From the NCBI RefSeq assembly GCF_030247185.1, contig NW_026682610.1, positions 61,001 through 125,000 of the forward strand: DNA of 64,000 bases. The letters run 5' to 3'. The notes beneath the pieces were generated by a model that made no database searches, was not told where the DNA came from, and was given only the letters and a program-made list of their open reading frames with translations. Shown here piece by piece: positions 43,200 to 58,050 of the stretch (position 1 is the first letter of the stretch; the number at the start of each line of letters is the position of its first letter). Made by a program: the position numbers and the translations under genes. This stretch comes from Malaya genurostris (lineage: Eukaryota; Arthropoda; Insecta; Diptera; Culicidae).

Positions 43200-46100
43200 G
43201 TTCTCATATGAGAGATATTTTTCCGTTTTAAAAATTTTTGTATGAAGGCACCCAAAAAGGCACTTCTAGATGTGCGATCATTCGATTTGTTATATTATTA
43301 GCTAACTCTGACGAAATTTTGAACGAAATTTATCGGGTCGTTCAAAAGTTATAGTCGAAAACGTAAATGTTGTTCTCATATGAGAGATATTTTTACATTT
43401 TAAAAATTTTTGTATGAAGGCACCCAAAAAGGCACTTCTAGATGTGCGATCATTCGATTTGTTATATTATTAGCTAACTCTGACGAAATTTTGAACGAAA
43501 TTTATCGGGTCGTTCAAAAGTTATAGTCGAAAACGTAAATGTTGTTCTCATATGAGAGATATTTTTACATTTTAAAAATTTTTGTATGAAGGCACCCAAA
43601 AAGGCACTTCTAGATTTGCGATCATTCGATTTGTTATATTATTAGCTTACTCTGACGAAATTTTGAACGAAATTTATCGGATCGTTCAAAAGTTATAGTC
43701 GAAAACGTAAATGTTGTTCTCATATGAGAGATATTTTTACATTTTAAAAATTTTTGTATGAAGGCATCCAAAAAGGCACTTCTAGATGTGCGATCATTCG
43801 ATTTGTTATATTATTAGCTTACTCTGACGAAATTTTGAACGAAATTTATCGGATCGTTCAAAAGTTATAGTCGAAAACGTAAATGTTGTTCTCATATGAG
43901 AGATATTTTTACATTTTAAAAATTTTTGTATGAAGGCACCCAAAAAGGCACTTCTAGATTTGCGATCATTCGATTTGTTATATTATTAGCTTACTCTGAC
44001 GAAATTTTGAACGAAATTTATCGGATCGTTCAAAAGTTATAGTCGAAAACGTAAATGTTGTTCTCATATGAGAGATATTTTTACATTTTAAAAATTTTTG
44101 TATGAAGGCATCCAAAAAGGCACTTCTAGATGTGCGATCATTCGATTTGTTATATTATTAGCTTACTCTGACGAAATTTTGAACGAAATTTATCGGATCG
44201 TTCAAAAGTTATAGTCGAAAACGTAAATGTTGTTCTCATATGAGAGATATTTTTACATTTTAAAAATTTTTGTATGAAGGCACCCAAAAAGGCACTTCTA
44301 GATTTGCGATCATTCGATTTGTTATATTATTTGCTAACTCTGACGAAATTTTGAACGAAATTTATCGGGTCGTTCAAAAGTTATAGTCGTAAACGTAAAT
44401 TTTGTTCTCATATGAGAGATATTTTTCCGTTTTAAAAATTTTTGTATGAAGGCATCCAAAAAGGCACTTCTAGATGTGCGATCATTCGATTTGTTATATT
44501 ATTAGCTAACTCTGACGAAATTTTGAACGAATTTTATCGGGTCGTTCAAAAGTTATAGTCGAAAACGTAAATGTTGTTCTCATATGAGAGATATTTTTAC
44601 ATTTTAAAAATTTTTGTATGAAGGCACCCAAAAAGGCACTTCTAGATTTGCGATCATTCGATTTGTTATATTATTAGCTTACTCTGACGAAATTTTGAAC
44701 GAAATTTATCGGATCGTTCAAAAGTTATAGTCGAAAACGTAAATGTTGTTCTCATATGAGAGATATTTTTACATTTTAAAAATTTTTGTATGAAGGCATC
44801 CAAAAAGGCACTTCTAGATGTGCGATCATTCGATTTGTTATATTATTAGCTTACTCTGACGAAATTTTGAACGAAATTTATCGGATCGTTCAAAAGTTAT
44901 AGTCGAAAACGTAAATGTTGTTCTCATATGAGAGATATTTTTACATTTTAAAAATTTTTGTATGAAGGCACCCAAAAAGGCACTTCTAGATGTGCGATCA
45001 TTCGATTTGTTATATTATTAGCTAACTCTGACGAAATTTTGAACGAAATTTATCGGGTCGTTCAAAAGTTATAGTCGAAAACGTAAATGTTGTTCTCATA
45101 TGAGAGATATTTTTACATTTTAAAAATTTTTGTATGAAGGCACCCAAAAAGGCACTTCTAGATGTGCGATCATTCGATTTGTTATATTATTAGCTAACTC
45201 TGACGAAATTTTGAACGAAATTTATCGGGTCGTTCAAAAGTTATAGTCGTAAACGTAAATTTTGTTCTCATATGAGAGATATTTTTACATTTTAAAAATT
45301 TTTGTATGAAGGCACCCAAAAAGGCACTTCTAGATTTGCGATCATTCGATTTGTTATATTATTAGCTTACTCTGACGAAATTTTGAACGAAATTTATCGG
45401 ATCGTTCAAAAGTTATAGTCGAAAACGTAAATGTTGTTCTCATATGAGAGATATTTTTACATTTTAAAAATTTTTGTATGAAGGCATCCAAAAAGGCACT
45501 TCTAGATGTGCGATCATTCGATTTGTTATATTATTAGCTTACTCTGACGAAATTTTGAACGAAATTTATCGGATCGTTCAAAAGTTATAGTCGAAAACGT
45601 AAATGTTGTTCTCATATGAGAGATATTTTTACATTTTAAAAATTTTTGTATGAAGGCACCCAAAAAGGCACTTCTAGATTTGCGATCATTCGATTTGTTA
45701 TATTATTAGCTTACTCTGACGAAATTTTGAACGAAATTTATCGGATCGTTCAAAAGTTATAGTCGAAAACGTAAATGTTGTTCTCATATGAGAGATATTT
45801 TTACATTTTAAAAATTTTTGTATGAAGGCATCCAAAAAGGCACTTCTAGATGTGCGATCATTCGATTTGTTATATTATTAGCTTACTCTGACGAAATTTT
45901 GAACGAAATTTATCGGATCGTTCAAAAGTTATAGTCGAAAACGTAAATGTTGTTCTCATATGAGAGATATTTTTACATTTTAAAAATTTTTGTATGAAGG
46001 CATCCAAAAAGGCACTTCTAGATGTGCGATCATTCGATTTGTTATATTATTAGCTTACTCTGACGAAATTTTGAACGAAATTTATCGGATCGTTCAAAAG

Positions 46101-49100
46101 TTATAGTCGAAAACGTAAATGTTGTTCTCATATGAGAGATATTTTTACATTTTAAAAATTTTTGTATGAAGGCACCCAAAAAGGCACTTCTAGATGTGCG
46201 ATCATTCGATTTGTTATATTATTAGCTAACTCTGACGAAATTTTGAACGAAATTTATCGGGTCGTTCAAAAGTTATAGTCGAAAACGTAAATGTTGTTCT
46301 CATATGAGAGATATTTTTACATTTTAAAAATTTTTGTATGAAGGCACCCAAAAAGGCACTTCTAGATGTGCGATCATTCGATTTGTTATATTATTAGCTA
46401 ACTCTGACGAAATTTTGAACGAAATTTATCGGGTCGTTCAAAAGTTATAGTCGTAAACGTAAATTTTGTTCTCATATGAGAGATATTTTTCCGTTTTAAA
46501 AATTTTTGTATGAAGGCATCCAAAAAGGCACTTCTAGATGTGCGATCATTCGATTTGTTATATTATTTGCTAACTCTGACGAAATTTTGAACGAAATTTA
46601 TCGGGTCGTTCAAAAGTTATAGTCGTAAACGTAAATTTTGTTCTCATATGAGAGATATTTTTCCGTTTTAAAAATTTTTGTATGAAGGCACCCAAAAAGG
46701 CACTTCTAGATGTGCGATCATTCGATTTGTTATATTATTAGCTAACTCTGACGAAATTTTGAACGAAATTTATCGGGTCGTTCAAAAGTTATAGTCGAAA
46801 ACGTAAATGTTGTTCTCATATGAGAGATATTTTTACATTTTAAAAATTTTTGTATGAAGGCACCCAAAAAGGCACTTCTAGATGTGCGATCATTCGATTT
46901 GTTATATTATTAGCTAACTCTGACGAAATTTTGAACGAAATTTATCGGGTCGTTCAAAAGTTATAGTCGAAAACGTAAATGTTGTTCTCATATGAGAGAT
47001 ATTTTTACATTTTAAAAATTTTTGTATGAAGGCACCCAAAAAGGCACTTCTAGATTTGCGATCATTCGATTTGTTATATTATTAGCTTACTCTGACGAAA
47101 TTTTGAACGAAATTTATCGGATCGTTCAAAAGTTATAGTCGAAAACGTAAATGTTGTTCTCATATGAGAGATATTTTTACATTTTAAAAATTTTTGTATG
47201 AAGGCATCCAAAAAGGCACTTCTAGATGTGCGATCATTCGATTTGTTATATTATTAGCTTACTCTGACGAAATTTTGAACGAAATTTATCGGATCGTTCA
47301 AAAGTTATAGTCGAAAACGTAAATGTTGTTCTCATATGAGAGATATTTTTACATTTTAAAAATTTTTGTATGAAGGCACCCAAAAAGGCACTTCTAGATT
47401 TGCGATCATTCGATTTGTTATATTATTAGCTTACTCTGACGAAATTTTGAACGAAATTTATCGGATCGTTCAAAAGTTATAGTCGAAAACGTAAATGTTG
47501 TTCTCATATGAGAGATATTTTTACATTTTAAAAATTTTTGTATGAAGGCATCCAAAAAGGCACTTCTAGATGTGCGATCATTCGATTTGTTATATTATTA
47601 GCTTACTCTGACGAAATTTTGAACGAAATTTATCGGATCGTTCAAAAGTTATAGTCGAAAACGTAAATGTTGTTCTCATATGAGAGATATTTTTACATTT
47701 TAAAAATTTTTGTATGAAGGCACCCAAAAAGGCACTTCTAGATTTGCGATCATTCGATTTGTTATATTATTTGCTAACTCTGACGAAATTTTGAACGAAA
47801 TTTATCGGGTCGTTCAAAAGTTATAGTCGTAAACGTAAATTTTGTTCTCATATGAGAGATATTTTTCCGTTTTAAAAATTTTTGTATGAAGGCATCCAAA
47901 AAGGCACTTCTAGATGTGCGATCATTCGATTTGTTATATTATTAGCTAACTCTGACGAAATTTTGAACGAATTTTATCGGGTCGTTCAAAAGTTATAGTC
48001 GAAAACGTAAATGTTGTTCTCATATGAGAGATATTTTTACATTTTAAAAATTTTTGTATGAAGGCACCCAAAAAGGCACTTCTAGATTTGCGATCATTCG
48101 ATTTGTTATATTATTAGCTTACTCTGACGAAATTTTGAACGAAATTTATCGGATCGTTCAAAAGTTATAGTCGAAAACGTAAATGTTGTTCTCATATGAG
48201 AGATATTTTTACATTTTAAAAATTTTTGTATGAAGGCATCCAAAAAGGCACTTCTAGATGTGCGATCATTCGATTTGTTATATTATTAGCTTACTCTGAC
48301 GAAATTTTGAACGAAATTTATCGGATCGTTCAAAAGTTATAGTCGAAAACGTAAATGTTGTTCTCATATGAGAGATATTTTTACATTTTAAAAATTTTTG
48401 TATGAAGGCACCCAAAAAGGCACTTCTAGATGTGCGATCATTCGATTTGTTATATTATTAGCTAACTCTGACGAAATTTTGAACGAAATTTATCGGGTCG
48501 TTCAAAAGTTATAGTCGAAAACGTAAATGTTGTTCTCATATGAGAGATATTTTTACATTTTAAAAATTTTTGTATGAAGGCACCCAAAAAGGCACTTCTA
48601 GATGTGCGATCATTCGATTTGTTATATTATTAGCTAACTCTGACGAAATTTTGAACGAAATTTATCGGGTCGTTCAAAAGTTATAGTCGTAAACGTAAAT
48701 TTTGTTCTCATATGAGAGATATTTTTACATTTTAAAAATTTTTGTATGAAGGCACCCAAAAAGGCACTTCTAGATTTGCGATCATTCGATTTGTTATATT
48801 ATTAGCTTACTCTGACGAAATTTTGAACGAAATTTATCGGATCGTTCAAAAGTTATAGTCGAAAACGTAAATGTTGTTCTCATATGAGAGATATTTTTAC
48901 ATTTTAAAAATTTTTGTATGAAGGCATCCAAAAAGGCACTTCTAGATGTGCGATCATTCGATTTGTTATATTATTAGCTTACTCTGACGAAATTTTGAAC
49001 GAAATTTATCGGATCGTTCAAAAGTTATAGTCGAAAACGTAAATGTTGTTCTCATATGAGAGATATTTTTACATTTTAAAAATTTTTGTATGAAGGCACC

Positions 49101-51400
49101 CAAAAAGGCACTTCTAGATTTGCGATCATTCGATTTGTTATATTATTAGCTTACTCTGACGAAATTTTGAACGAAATTTATCGGATCGTTCAAAAGTTAT
49201 AGTCGAAAACGTAAATGTTGTTCTCATATGAGAGATATTTTTACATTTTAAAAATTTTTGTATGAAGGCATCCAAAAAGGCACTTCTAGATGTGCGATCA
49301 TTCGATTTGTTATATTATTAGCTTACTCTGACGAAATTTTGAACGAAATTTATCGGATCGTTCAAAAGTTATAGTCGAAAACGTAAATGTTGTTCTCATA
49401 TGAGAGATATTTTTACATTTTAAAAATTTTTGTATGAAGGCACCCAAAAAGGCACTTCTAGATTTGCGATCATTCGATTTGTTATATTATTTGCTAACTC
49501 TGACGAAATTTTGAACGAAATTTATCGGGTCGTTCAAAAGTTATAGTCGTAAACGTAAATTTTGTTCTCATATGAGAGATATTTTTCCGTTTTAAAAATT
49601 TTTGTATGAAGGCATCCAAAAAGGCACTTCTAGATGTGCGATCATTCGATTTGTTATATTATTAGCTAACTCTGACGAAATTTTGAACGAATTTTATCGG
49701 GTCGTTCAAAAGTTATAGTCGAAAACGTAAATGTTGTTCTCATATGAGAGATATTTTTACATTTTAAAAATTTTTGTATGAAGGCACCCAAAAAGGCACT
49801 TCTAGATTTGCGATCATTCGATTTGTTATATTATTAGCTTACTCTGACGAAATTTTGAACGAAATTTATCGGATCGTTCAAAAGTTATAGTCGAAAACGT
49901 AAATGTTGTTCTCATATGAGAGATATTTTTACATTTTAAAAATTTTTGTATGAAGGCATCCAAAAAGGCACTTCTAGATGTGCGATCATTCGATTTGTTA
50001 TATTATTAGCTTACTCTGACGAAATTTTGAACGAAATTTATCGGATCGTTCAAAAGTTATAGTCGAAAACGTAAATGTTGTTCTCATATGAGAGATATTT
50101 TTACATTTTAAAAATTTTTGTATGAAGGCACCCAAAAAGGCACTTCTAGATGTGCGATCATTCGATTTGTTATATTATTAGCTAACTCTGACGAAATTTT
50201 GAACGAAATTTATCGGGTCGTTCAAAAGTTATAGTCGAAAACGTAAATGTTGTTCTCATATGAGAGATATTTTTACATTTTAAAAATTTTTGTATGAAGG
50301 CACCCAAAAAGGCACTTCTAGATGTGCGATCATTCGATTTGTTATATTATTAGCTAACTCTGACGAAATTTTGAACGAAATTTATCGGGTCGTTCAAAAG
50401 TTATAGTCGTAAACGTAAATTTTGTTCTCATATGAGAGATATTTTTCCGTTTTAAAAATTTTTGTATGAAGGCATCCAAAAAGGCACTTCTAGATGTGCG
50501 ATCATTCGATTTGTTATATTATTTGCTAACTCTGACGAAATTTTGAACGAAATTTATCGGGTCGTTCAAAAGTTATAGTCGTAAACGTAAATTTTGTTCT
50601 CATATGAGAGATATTTTTCCGTTTTAAAAATTTTTGTATGAAGGCACCCAAAAAGGCACTTCTAGATGTGCGATCATTCGATTTGTTATATTATTAGCTA
50701 ACTCTGACGAAATTTTGAACGAAATTTATCGGGTCGTTCAAAAGTTATAGTCGAAAACGTAAATGTTGTTCTCATATGAGAGATATTTTTACATTTTAAA
50801 AATTTTTGTATGAAGGCACCCAAAAAGGCACTTCTAGATGTGCGATCATTCGATTTGTTATATTATTAGCTAACTCTGACGAAATTTTGAACGAAATTTA
50901 TCGGGTCGTTCAAAAGTTATAGTCGAAAACGTAAATGTTGTTCTCATATGAGAGATATTTTTACATTTTAAAAATTTTTGTATGAAGGCACCCAAAAAGG
51001 CACTTCTAGATTTGCGATCATTCGATTTGTTATATTATTAGCTTACTCTGACGAAATTTTGAACGAAATTTATCGGATCGTTCAAAAGTTATAGTCGAAA
51101 ACGTAAATGTTGTTCTCATATGAGAGATATTTTTACATTTTAAAAATTTTTGTATGAAGGCATCCAAAAAGGCACTTCTAGATGTGCGATCATTCGATTT
51201 GTTATATTATTAGCTTACTCTGACGAAATTTTGAACGAAATTTATCGGATCGTTCAAAAGTTATAGTCGAAAACGTAAATGTTGTTCTCATATGAGAGAT
51301 ATTTTTACATTTTAAAAATTTTTGTATGAAGGCACCCAAAAAGGCACTTCTAGATTTGCGATCATTCGATTTGTTATATTATTAGCTTACTCTGACGAAA
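43200..51400 (-). repeat. Complex higher-order repeat block in array 2 (3440 bp and related periods)
   Basis: Rare variants recur at exact multiples of 172. GAATTTTATC occurs at 44531, 47971 and 49691 (landmark bases), separated by 3440 (20 monomers) and 1720 (10 monomers). TAGATTTGCG occurs at 43611, 43955, 44299, 44643, 45331, 45675 and, shifted by exactly 3440, at 47051, 47395, 47739, 48083, 48771, 49115. A shift of 5160 (30 monomers) maps the first four to 48771-49803. Another segment maps 46445 to 50401 (23 monomers). These are nested duplications of long monomer blocks. Confidence 0.88.
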
Positions 51401-52099
51401 TTTTGAACGAAATTTATCGGATCGTTCAAAAGTTATAGTCGAAAACGTAAATGTTGTTCTCATATGAGAGATATTTTTACATTTTAAAAATTTTTGTATG
51501 AAGGCATCCAAAAAGGCACTTCTAGATGTGCGATCATTCGATTTGTTATATTATTAGCTTACTCTGACGAAATTTTGAACGAAATTTATCGGATCGTTCA
51601 AAAGTTATAGTCGAAAACGTAAATGTTGTTCTCATATGAGAGATATTTTTACATTTTAAAAATTTTTGTATGAAGGCACCCAAAAAGGCACTTCTAGATG
51701 TGCGATCATTCGATTTGTTATATTATTAGCTAACTCTGACGAAATTTTGAACGAAATTTATCGGGTCGTTCAAAAGTTATAGTCGAAAACGTAAATTTGT
51801 TTCTCATATGAGAGATATTTTTACATTTTAAAAATTTTTGTATGAAGGCACCCAAAAAGGCACTTCTAGATGTGCGATCATTCGATTTGTTATATTATTA
51901 GCTTACTCTGACGAAATTTTGAACGAAATTTATCGGATCGTTCAAAAGTTATAGTCGAAAACGTAAATGTTGTTCTCATATGAGAGATATTTTTACATTT
52001 TAAAAATTTTTGTATGAAGGCACCCAAAAAGGCACTTCTAGATGTGCGATCATTCGATTTGTTATATTATTAGCTAACTCTGACGAAATTTTGAACGAA

Positions 52100-55000
52100 A
52101 TTTATCGGGTCGTTCAAAAGTTATAGTCGTAAACGTTAATTTTGTTCTCATATGAGAGATATTTTTACATTTTAAAAATTTTTGTATGAAGGCACCCAAA
52201 AAGGCACTTCTAGATGTGCGATCATTCGATTTGTTATATTATTAGCTAACTCTGACGAAATTTTGAACGAAATTTATCGGGTCGTTCAAAAGTTATAGTC
52301 GAAAACGTAAATGTTGTTCTCATATGAGAGATATTTTTACATTTTAAAAATTTTTGTATGAAGGCACCCAAAAAGACACTTCTAGATGTGCGATCATTCG
52401 ATTTGTTATATTATTAGCTAACTCTGACGAAATTTTGAACGAAATTTATCGGGTCGTTCAAAAGTTATAGTCGAAAACGTAAATGTTGTTCTCATATGAG
52501 AGATATTTTTACATTTTAAAAATTTTTGTATGAAGGCACCCAAAAAGGCACTTCTAGATGTGCGATCATTCGATTTGTTATATTATTAGCTAACTCTGAC
52601 GAAATTTTGAACGAAATTTATCGGGTCGTTCAAAAGTTATAGTCGAAAACGTAAATGTTGTTCTCATATGAGAGATATTTTTACATTTTAAAAATTTTTG
52701 TATGAAGGCACCCAAAAAGGCACTTCTAGATGTGCGATCATTCGATTTGTTATATTATTAGCTAACTCTGACGAAATTTTGAACGAAATTTATCGGGTCG
52801 TTCAAAAGTTATAGTCGAAAACGTAAATTTGTTTCTCATATGAGAGATATTTTTACATTTTAAAAATTTTTGTATGAAGGCACCCAAAAAGGCACTTCTA
52901 GATGTGCGATCATTCGATTTGTTATATTATTAGCTAACTCTGACGAAATTTTGAACGAAATTTATCGGGTCGTTCAAAAGTTATAGTCGTAAACGTTAAT
53001 TTTGTTCTCATATGAGAGATATTTTTACATTTTAAAAATTTTTGTATGAAGGCACCCAAAAAGGCACTTCTAGATGTGCGATCATTCGATTTGTTATATT
53101 ATTAGCTAACTCTGACGAAATTTTGAACGAAATTTATCGGGTCGTTCAAAAGTTATAGTCGAAAACGTAAATGTTGTTCTCATATGAGAGATATTTTTAC
53201 ATTTTAAAAATTTTTGTATGAAGGCACCCAAAAAGACACTTCTAGATGTGCGATCATTCGATTTGTTATATTATTAGCTAACTCTGACGAAATTTTGAAC
53301 GAAATTTATCGGGTCGTTCAAAAGTTATAGTCGAAAACGTAAATGTTGTTCTCATATGAGAGATATTTTTACATTTTAAAAATTTTTGTATGAAGGCACC
53401 CAAAAAGGCACTTCTAGATGTGCGATCATTCGATTTGTTATATTATTAGCTAACTCTGACGAAATTTTGAACGAAATTTATCGGGTCGTTCAAAAGTTAT
53501 AGTCGTAAACGTAAATTTTGTTCTCATATGAGAGATATTTTTACATTTTAAAAATTTTTGTATGAAGGCACCCAAAAAGACACTTCTAGATGTGCGATCA
53601 TTCGATTTGTTATATTATTAGCTAACTCTGACGAAATTTTGAACGAAATTTATCGGGTCGTTCAAAAGTCATAGTCGTAAACGTAAATTTTGTTCTCATA
53701 TGAGAGATATTTTTACATTTTAAAAATTTTTGTATGAAGGCACCCAAAAAGGCACTTCTAGATGTGCGATCATTCGATTTGTTATATTATTAGCTAACTC
53801 TGACGAAATTTTGAACGAAATTTATCGGGTCGTTCAAAAGTTATAGTCGTAAACGTAAATTTTGTTCTCATATGAGAGATATTTTTACATTTTAAAAATT
53901 TTTGTATGAAGGCACCCAAAAAGGCACTTCTAGATGTGCGATCATTCGATTTGTTATATTATTAGCTAACTCTGACGAAATTTTGAACGAAATTTATCGG
54001 GTCGTTCAAAAGTCATAGTCGTAAACGTAAATTTTGTTCTCATATGAGAGATATTTTTACATTTTAAAAATTTTTGTATGAAGGCACCCAAAAAGGCACT
54101 TCTAGATGTGCGATCATTCGATTTGTTATATTATTAGCTAACTCTGACGAAATTTTGAACGAAATTTATCGGGTCGTTCAAAAGTTATAGTCGAAAACGT
54201 AAATTTGTTTCTCATATGAGAGATATTTTTACATTTTAAAAATTTTTGTATGAAGGCACCCAAAAAGGCACTTCTAGATGTGCGATCATTCGATTTGTTA
54301 TATTATTAGCTAACTCTGACGAAATTTTGAACGAAATTTATCGGGTCGTTCAAAAGTTATAGTCGTAAACGTTAATTTTGTTCTCATATGAGAGATATTT
54401 TTACATTTTAAAAATTTTTGTATGAAGGCACCCAAAAAGGCACTTCTAGATGTGCGATCATTCGATTTGTTATATTATTAGCTAACTCTGACGAAATTTT
54501 GAACGAAATTTATCGGGTCGTTCAAAAGTTATAGTCGTAAACGTAAATTTTGTTCTCATATGAGAGATATTTTTACATTTTAAAAATTTTTGTATGAAGG
54601 CACCCAAAAAGACACTTCTAGATGTGCGATCATTCGATTTGTTATATTATTAGCTAACTCTGACGAAATTTTGAACGAAATTTATCGGGTCGTTCAAAAG
54701 TCATAGTCGTAAACGTAAATTTTGTTCTCATATGAGAGATATTTTTACATTTTAAAAATTTTTGTATGAAGGCACCCAAAAAGGCACTTCTAGATGTGCG
54801 ATCATTCGATTTGTTATATTATTAGCTAACTCTGACGAAATTTTGAACGAAATTTATCGGGTCGTTCAAAAGTTATAGTCGTAAACGTAAATTTTGTTCT
54901 CATATGAGAGATATTTTTACATTTTAAAAATTTTTGTATGAAGGCACCCAAAAAGGCACTTCTAGATGTGCGATCATTCGATTTGTTATATTATTAGCTA

Positions 55001-58000
55001 ACTCTGACGAAATTTTGAACGAAATTTATCGGGTCGTTCAAAAGTCATAGTCGTAAACGTAAATTTTGTTCTCATATGAGAGATATTTTTACATTTTAAA
55101 AATTTTTGTATGAAGGCACCCAAAAAGGCACTTCTAGATGTGCGATCATTCGATTTGTTATATTATTAGCTAACTCTGACGAAATTTTGAACGAAATTTA
55201 TCGGGTCGTTCAAAAGTTATAGTCGTAAACGTAAATTTTGTTCTCATATGAGAGATATTTTTACATTTTAAAAATTTTTGTATGAAGGCACCCAAAAAGG
55301 CACTTCTAGATGTGCGATCATTCGATTTGTTATATTATTAGCTAACTCTGACGAAATTTTGAACGAAATTTATCGGGTCGTTCAAAAGTTATAGTCGAAA
55401 ACGTAAATTTGTTTCTCATATGAGAGATATTTTTACATTTTAAAAATTTTTGTATGAAGGCACCCAAAAAGGCACTTCTAGATGTGCGATCATTCGATTT
55501 GTTATATTATTAGCTAACTCTGACGAAATTTTGAACGAAATTTATCGGGTCGTTCAAAAGTTATAGTCGTAAACGTTAATTTTGTTCTCATATGAGAGAT
55601 ATTTTTACATTTTAAAAATTTTTGTATGAAGGCACCCAAAAAGGCACTTCTAGATGTGCGATCATTCGATTTGTTATATTATTAGCTAACTCTGACGAAA
55701 TTTTGAACGAAATTTATCGGGTCGTTCAAAAGTTATAGTCGTAAACGTAAATTTTGTTCTCATATGAGAGATATTTTTACATTTTAAAAATTTTTGTATG
55801 AAGGCACCCAAAAAGACACTTCTAGATGTGCGATCATTCGATTTGTTATATTATTAGCTAACTCTGACGAAATTTTGAACGAAATTTATCGGGTCGTTCA
55901 AAAGTCATAGTCGTAAACGTAAATTTTGTTCTCATATGAGAGATATTTTTACATTTTAAAAATTTTTGTATGAAGGCACCCAAAAAGGCACTTCTAGATG
56001 TGCGATCATTCGATTTGTTATATTATTAGCTAACTCTGACGAAATTTTGAACGAAATTTATCGGGTCGTTCAAAAGTTATAGTCGTAAACGTAAATTTTG
56101 TTCTCATATGAGAGATATTTTTACATTTTAAAAATTTTTGTATGAAGGCACCCAAAAAGGCACTTCTAGATGTGCGATCATTCGATTTGTTATATTATTA
56201 GCTAACTCTGACGAAATTTTGAACGAAATTTATCGGGTCGTTCAAAAGTCATAGTCGTAAACGTAAATTTTGTTCTCATATGAGAGATATTTTTACATTT
56301 TAAAAATTTTTGTATGAAGGCACCCAAAAAGGCACTTCTAGATGTGCGATCATTCGATTTGTTATATTATTAGCTAACTCTGACGAAATTTTGAACGAAA
56401 TTTATCGGGTCGTTCAAAAGTTATAGTCGAAAACGTAAATTTGTTTCTCATATGAGAGATATTTTTACATTTTAAAAATTTTTGTATGAAGGCACCCAAA
56501 AAGGCACTTCTAGATGTGCGATCATTCGATTTGTTATATTATTAGCTAACTCTGACGAAATTTTGAACGAAATTTATCGGGTCGTTCAAAAGTTATAGTC
56601 GTAAACGTTAATTTTGTTCTCATATGAGAGATATTTTTACATTTTAAAAATTTTTGTATGAAGGCACCCAAAAAGGCACTTCTAGATGTGCGATCATTCG
56701 ATTTGTTATATTATTAGCTAACTCTGACGAAATTTTGAACGAAATTTATCGGGTCGTTCAAAAGTTATAGTCGAAAACGTAAATGTTGTTCTCATATGAG
56801 AGATATTTTTACATTTTAAAAATTTTTGTATGAAGGCACCCAAAAAGACACTTCTAGATGTGCGATCATTCGATTTGTTATATTATTAGCTAACTCTGAC
56901 GAAATTTTGAACGAAATTTATCGGGTCGTTCAAAAGTTATAGTCGAAAACGTAAATGTTGTTCTCATATGAGAGATATTTTTACATTTTAAAAATTTTTG
57001 TATGAAGGCACCCAAAAAGGCACTTCTAGATGTGCGATCATTCGATTTGTTATATTATTAGCTAACTCTGACGAAATTTTGAACGAAATTTATCGGGTCG
57101 TTCAAAAGTTATAGTCGTAAACGTAAATTTTGTTCTCATATGAGAGATATTTTTACATTTTAAAAATTTTTGTATGAAGGCACCCAAAAAGACACTTCTA
57201 GATGTGCGATCATTCGATTTGTTATATTATTAGCTAACTCTGACGAAATTTTGAACGAAATTTATCGGGTCGTTCAAAAGTCATAGTCGTAAACGTAAAT
57301 TTTGTTCTCATATGAGAGATATTTTTACATTTTAAAAATTTTTGTATGAAGGCACCCAAAAAGGCACTTCTAGATGTGCGATCATTCGATTTGTTATATT
57401 ATTAGCTAACTCTGACGAAATTTTGAACGAAATTTATCGGGTCGTTCAAAAGTTATAGTCGTAAACGTAAATTTTGTTCTCATATGAGAGATATTTTTAC
57501 ATTTTAAAAATTTTTGTATGAAGGCACCCAAAAAGGCACTTCTAGATGTGCGATCATTCGATTTGTTATATTATTAGCTAACTCTGACGAAATTTTGAAC
57601 GAAATTTATCGGGTCGTTCAAAAGTCATAGTCGTAAACGTAAATTTTGTTCTCATATGAGAGATATTTTTACATTTTAAAAATTTTTGTATGAAGGCACC
57701 CAAAAAGGCACTTCTAGATGTGCGATCATTCGATTTGTTATATTATTAGCTAACTCTGACGAAATTTTGAACGAAATTTATCGGGTCGTTCAAAAGTTAT
57801 AGTCGAAAACGTAAATTTGTTTCTCATATGAGAGATATTTTTACATTTTAAAAATTTTTGTATGAAGGCACCCAAAAAGGCACTTCTAGATGTGCGATCA
57901 TTCGATTTGTTATATTATTAGCTAACTCTGACGAAATTTTGAACGAAATTTATCGGGTCGTTCAAAAGTTATAGTCGTAAACGTTAATTTTGTTCTCATA

Positions 58001-58050
58001 TGAGAGATATTTTTACATTTTAAAAATTTTTGTATGAAGGCACCCAAAAA
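52100..58050 (-). repeat. Second higher-order domain in array 2 marked by AAACGTTAAT
   Basis: The single-base variant AAACGTTAAT is found in six monomers, whose TTATAGTCGT landmarks are at 52121, 52981, 54357, 55561, 56593 and 57969: spacings of 5, 8, 7, 6 and 8 monomers. Each is preceded by a monomer carrying AAATTTGTTTCTC, so a two-monomer cassette was copied within irregular blocks. Confidence 0.8.
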
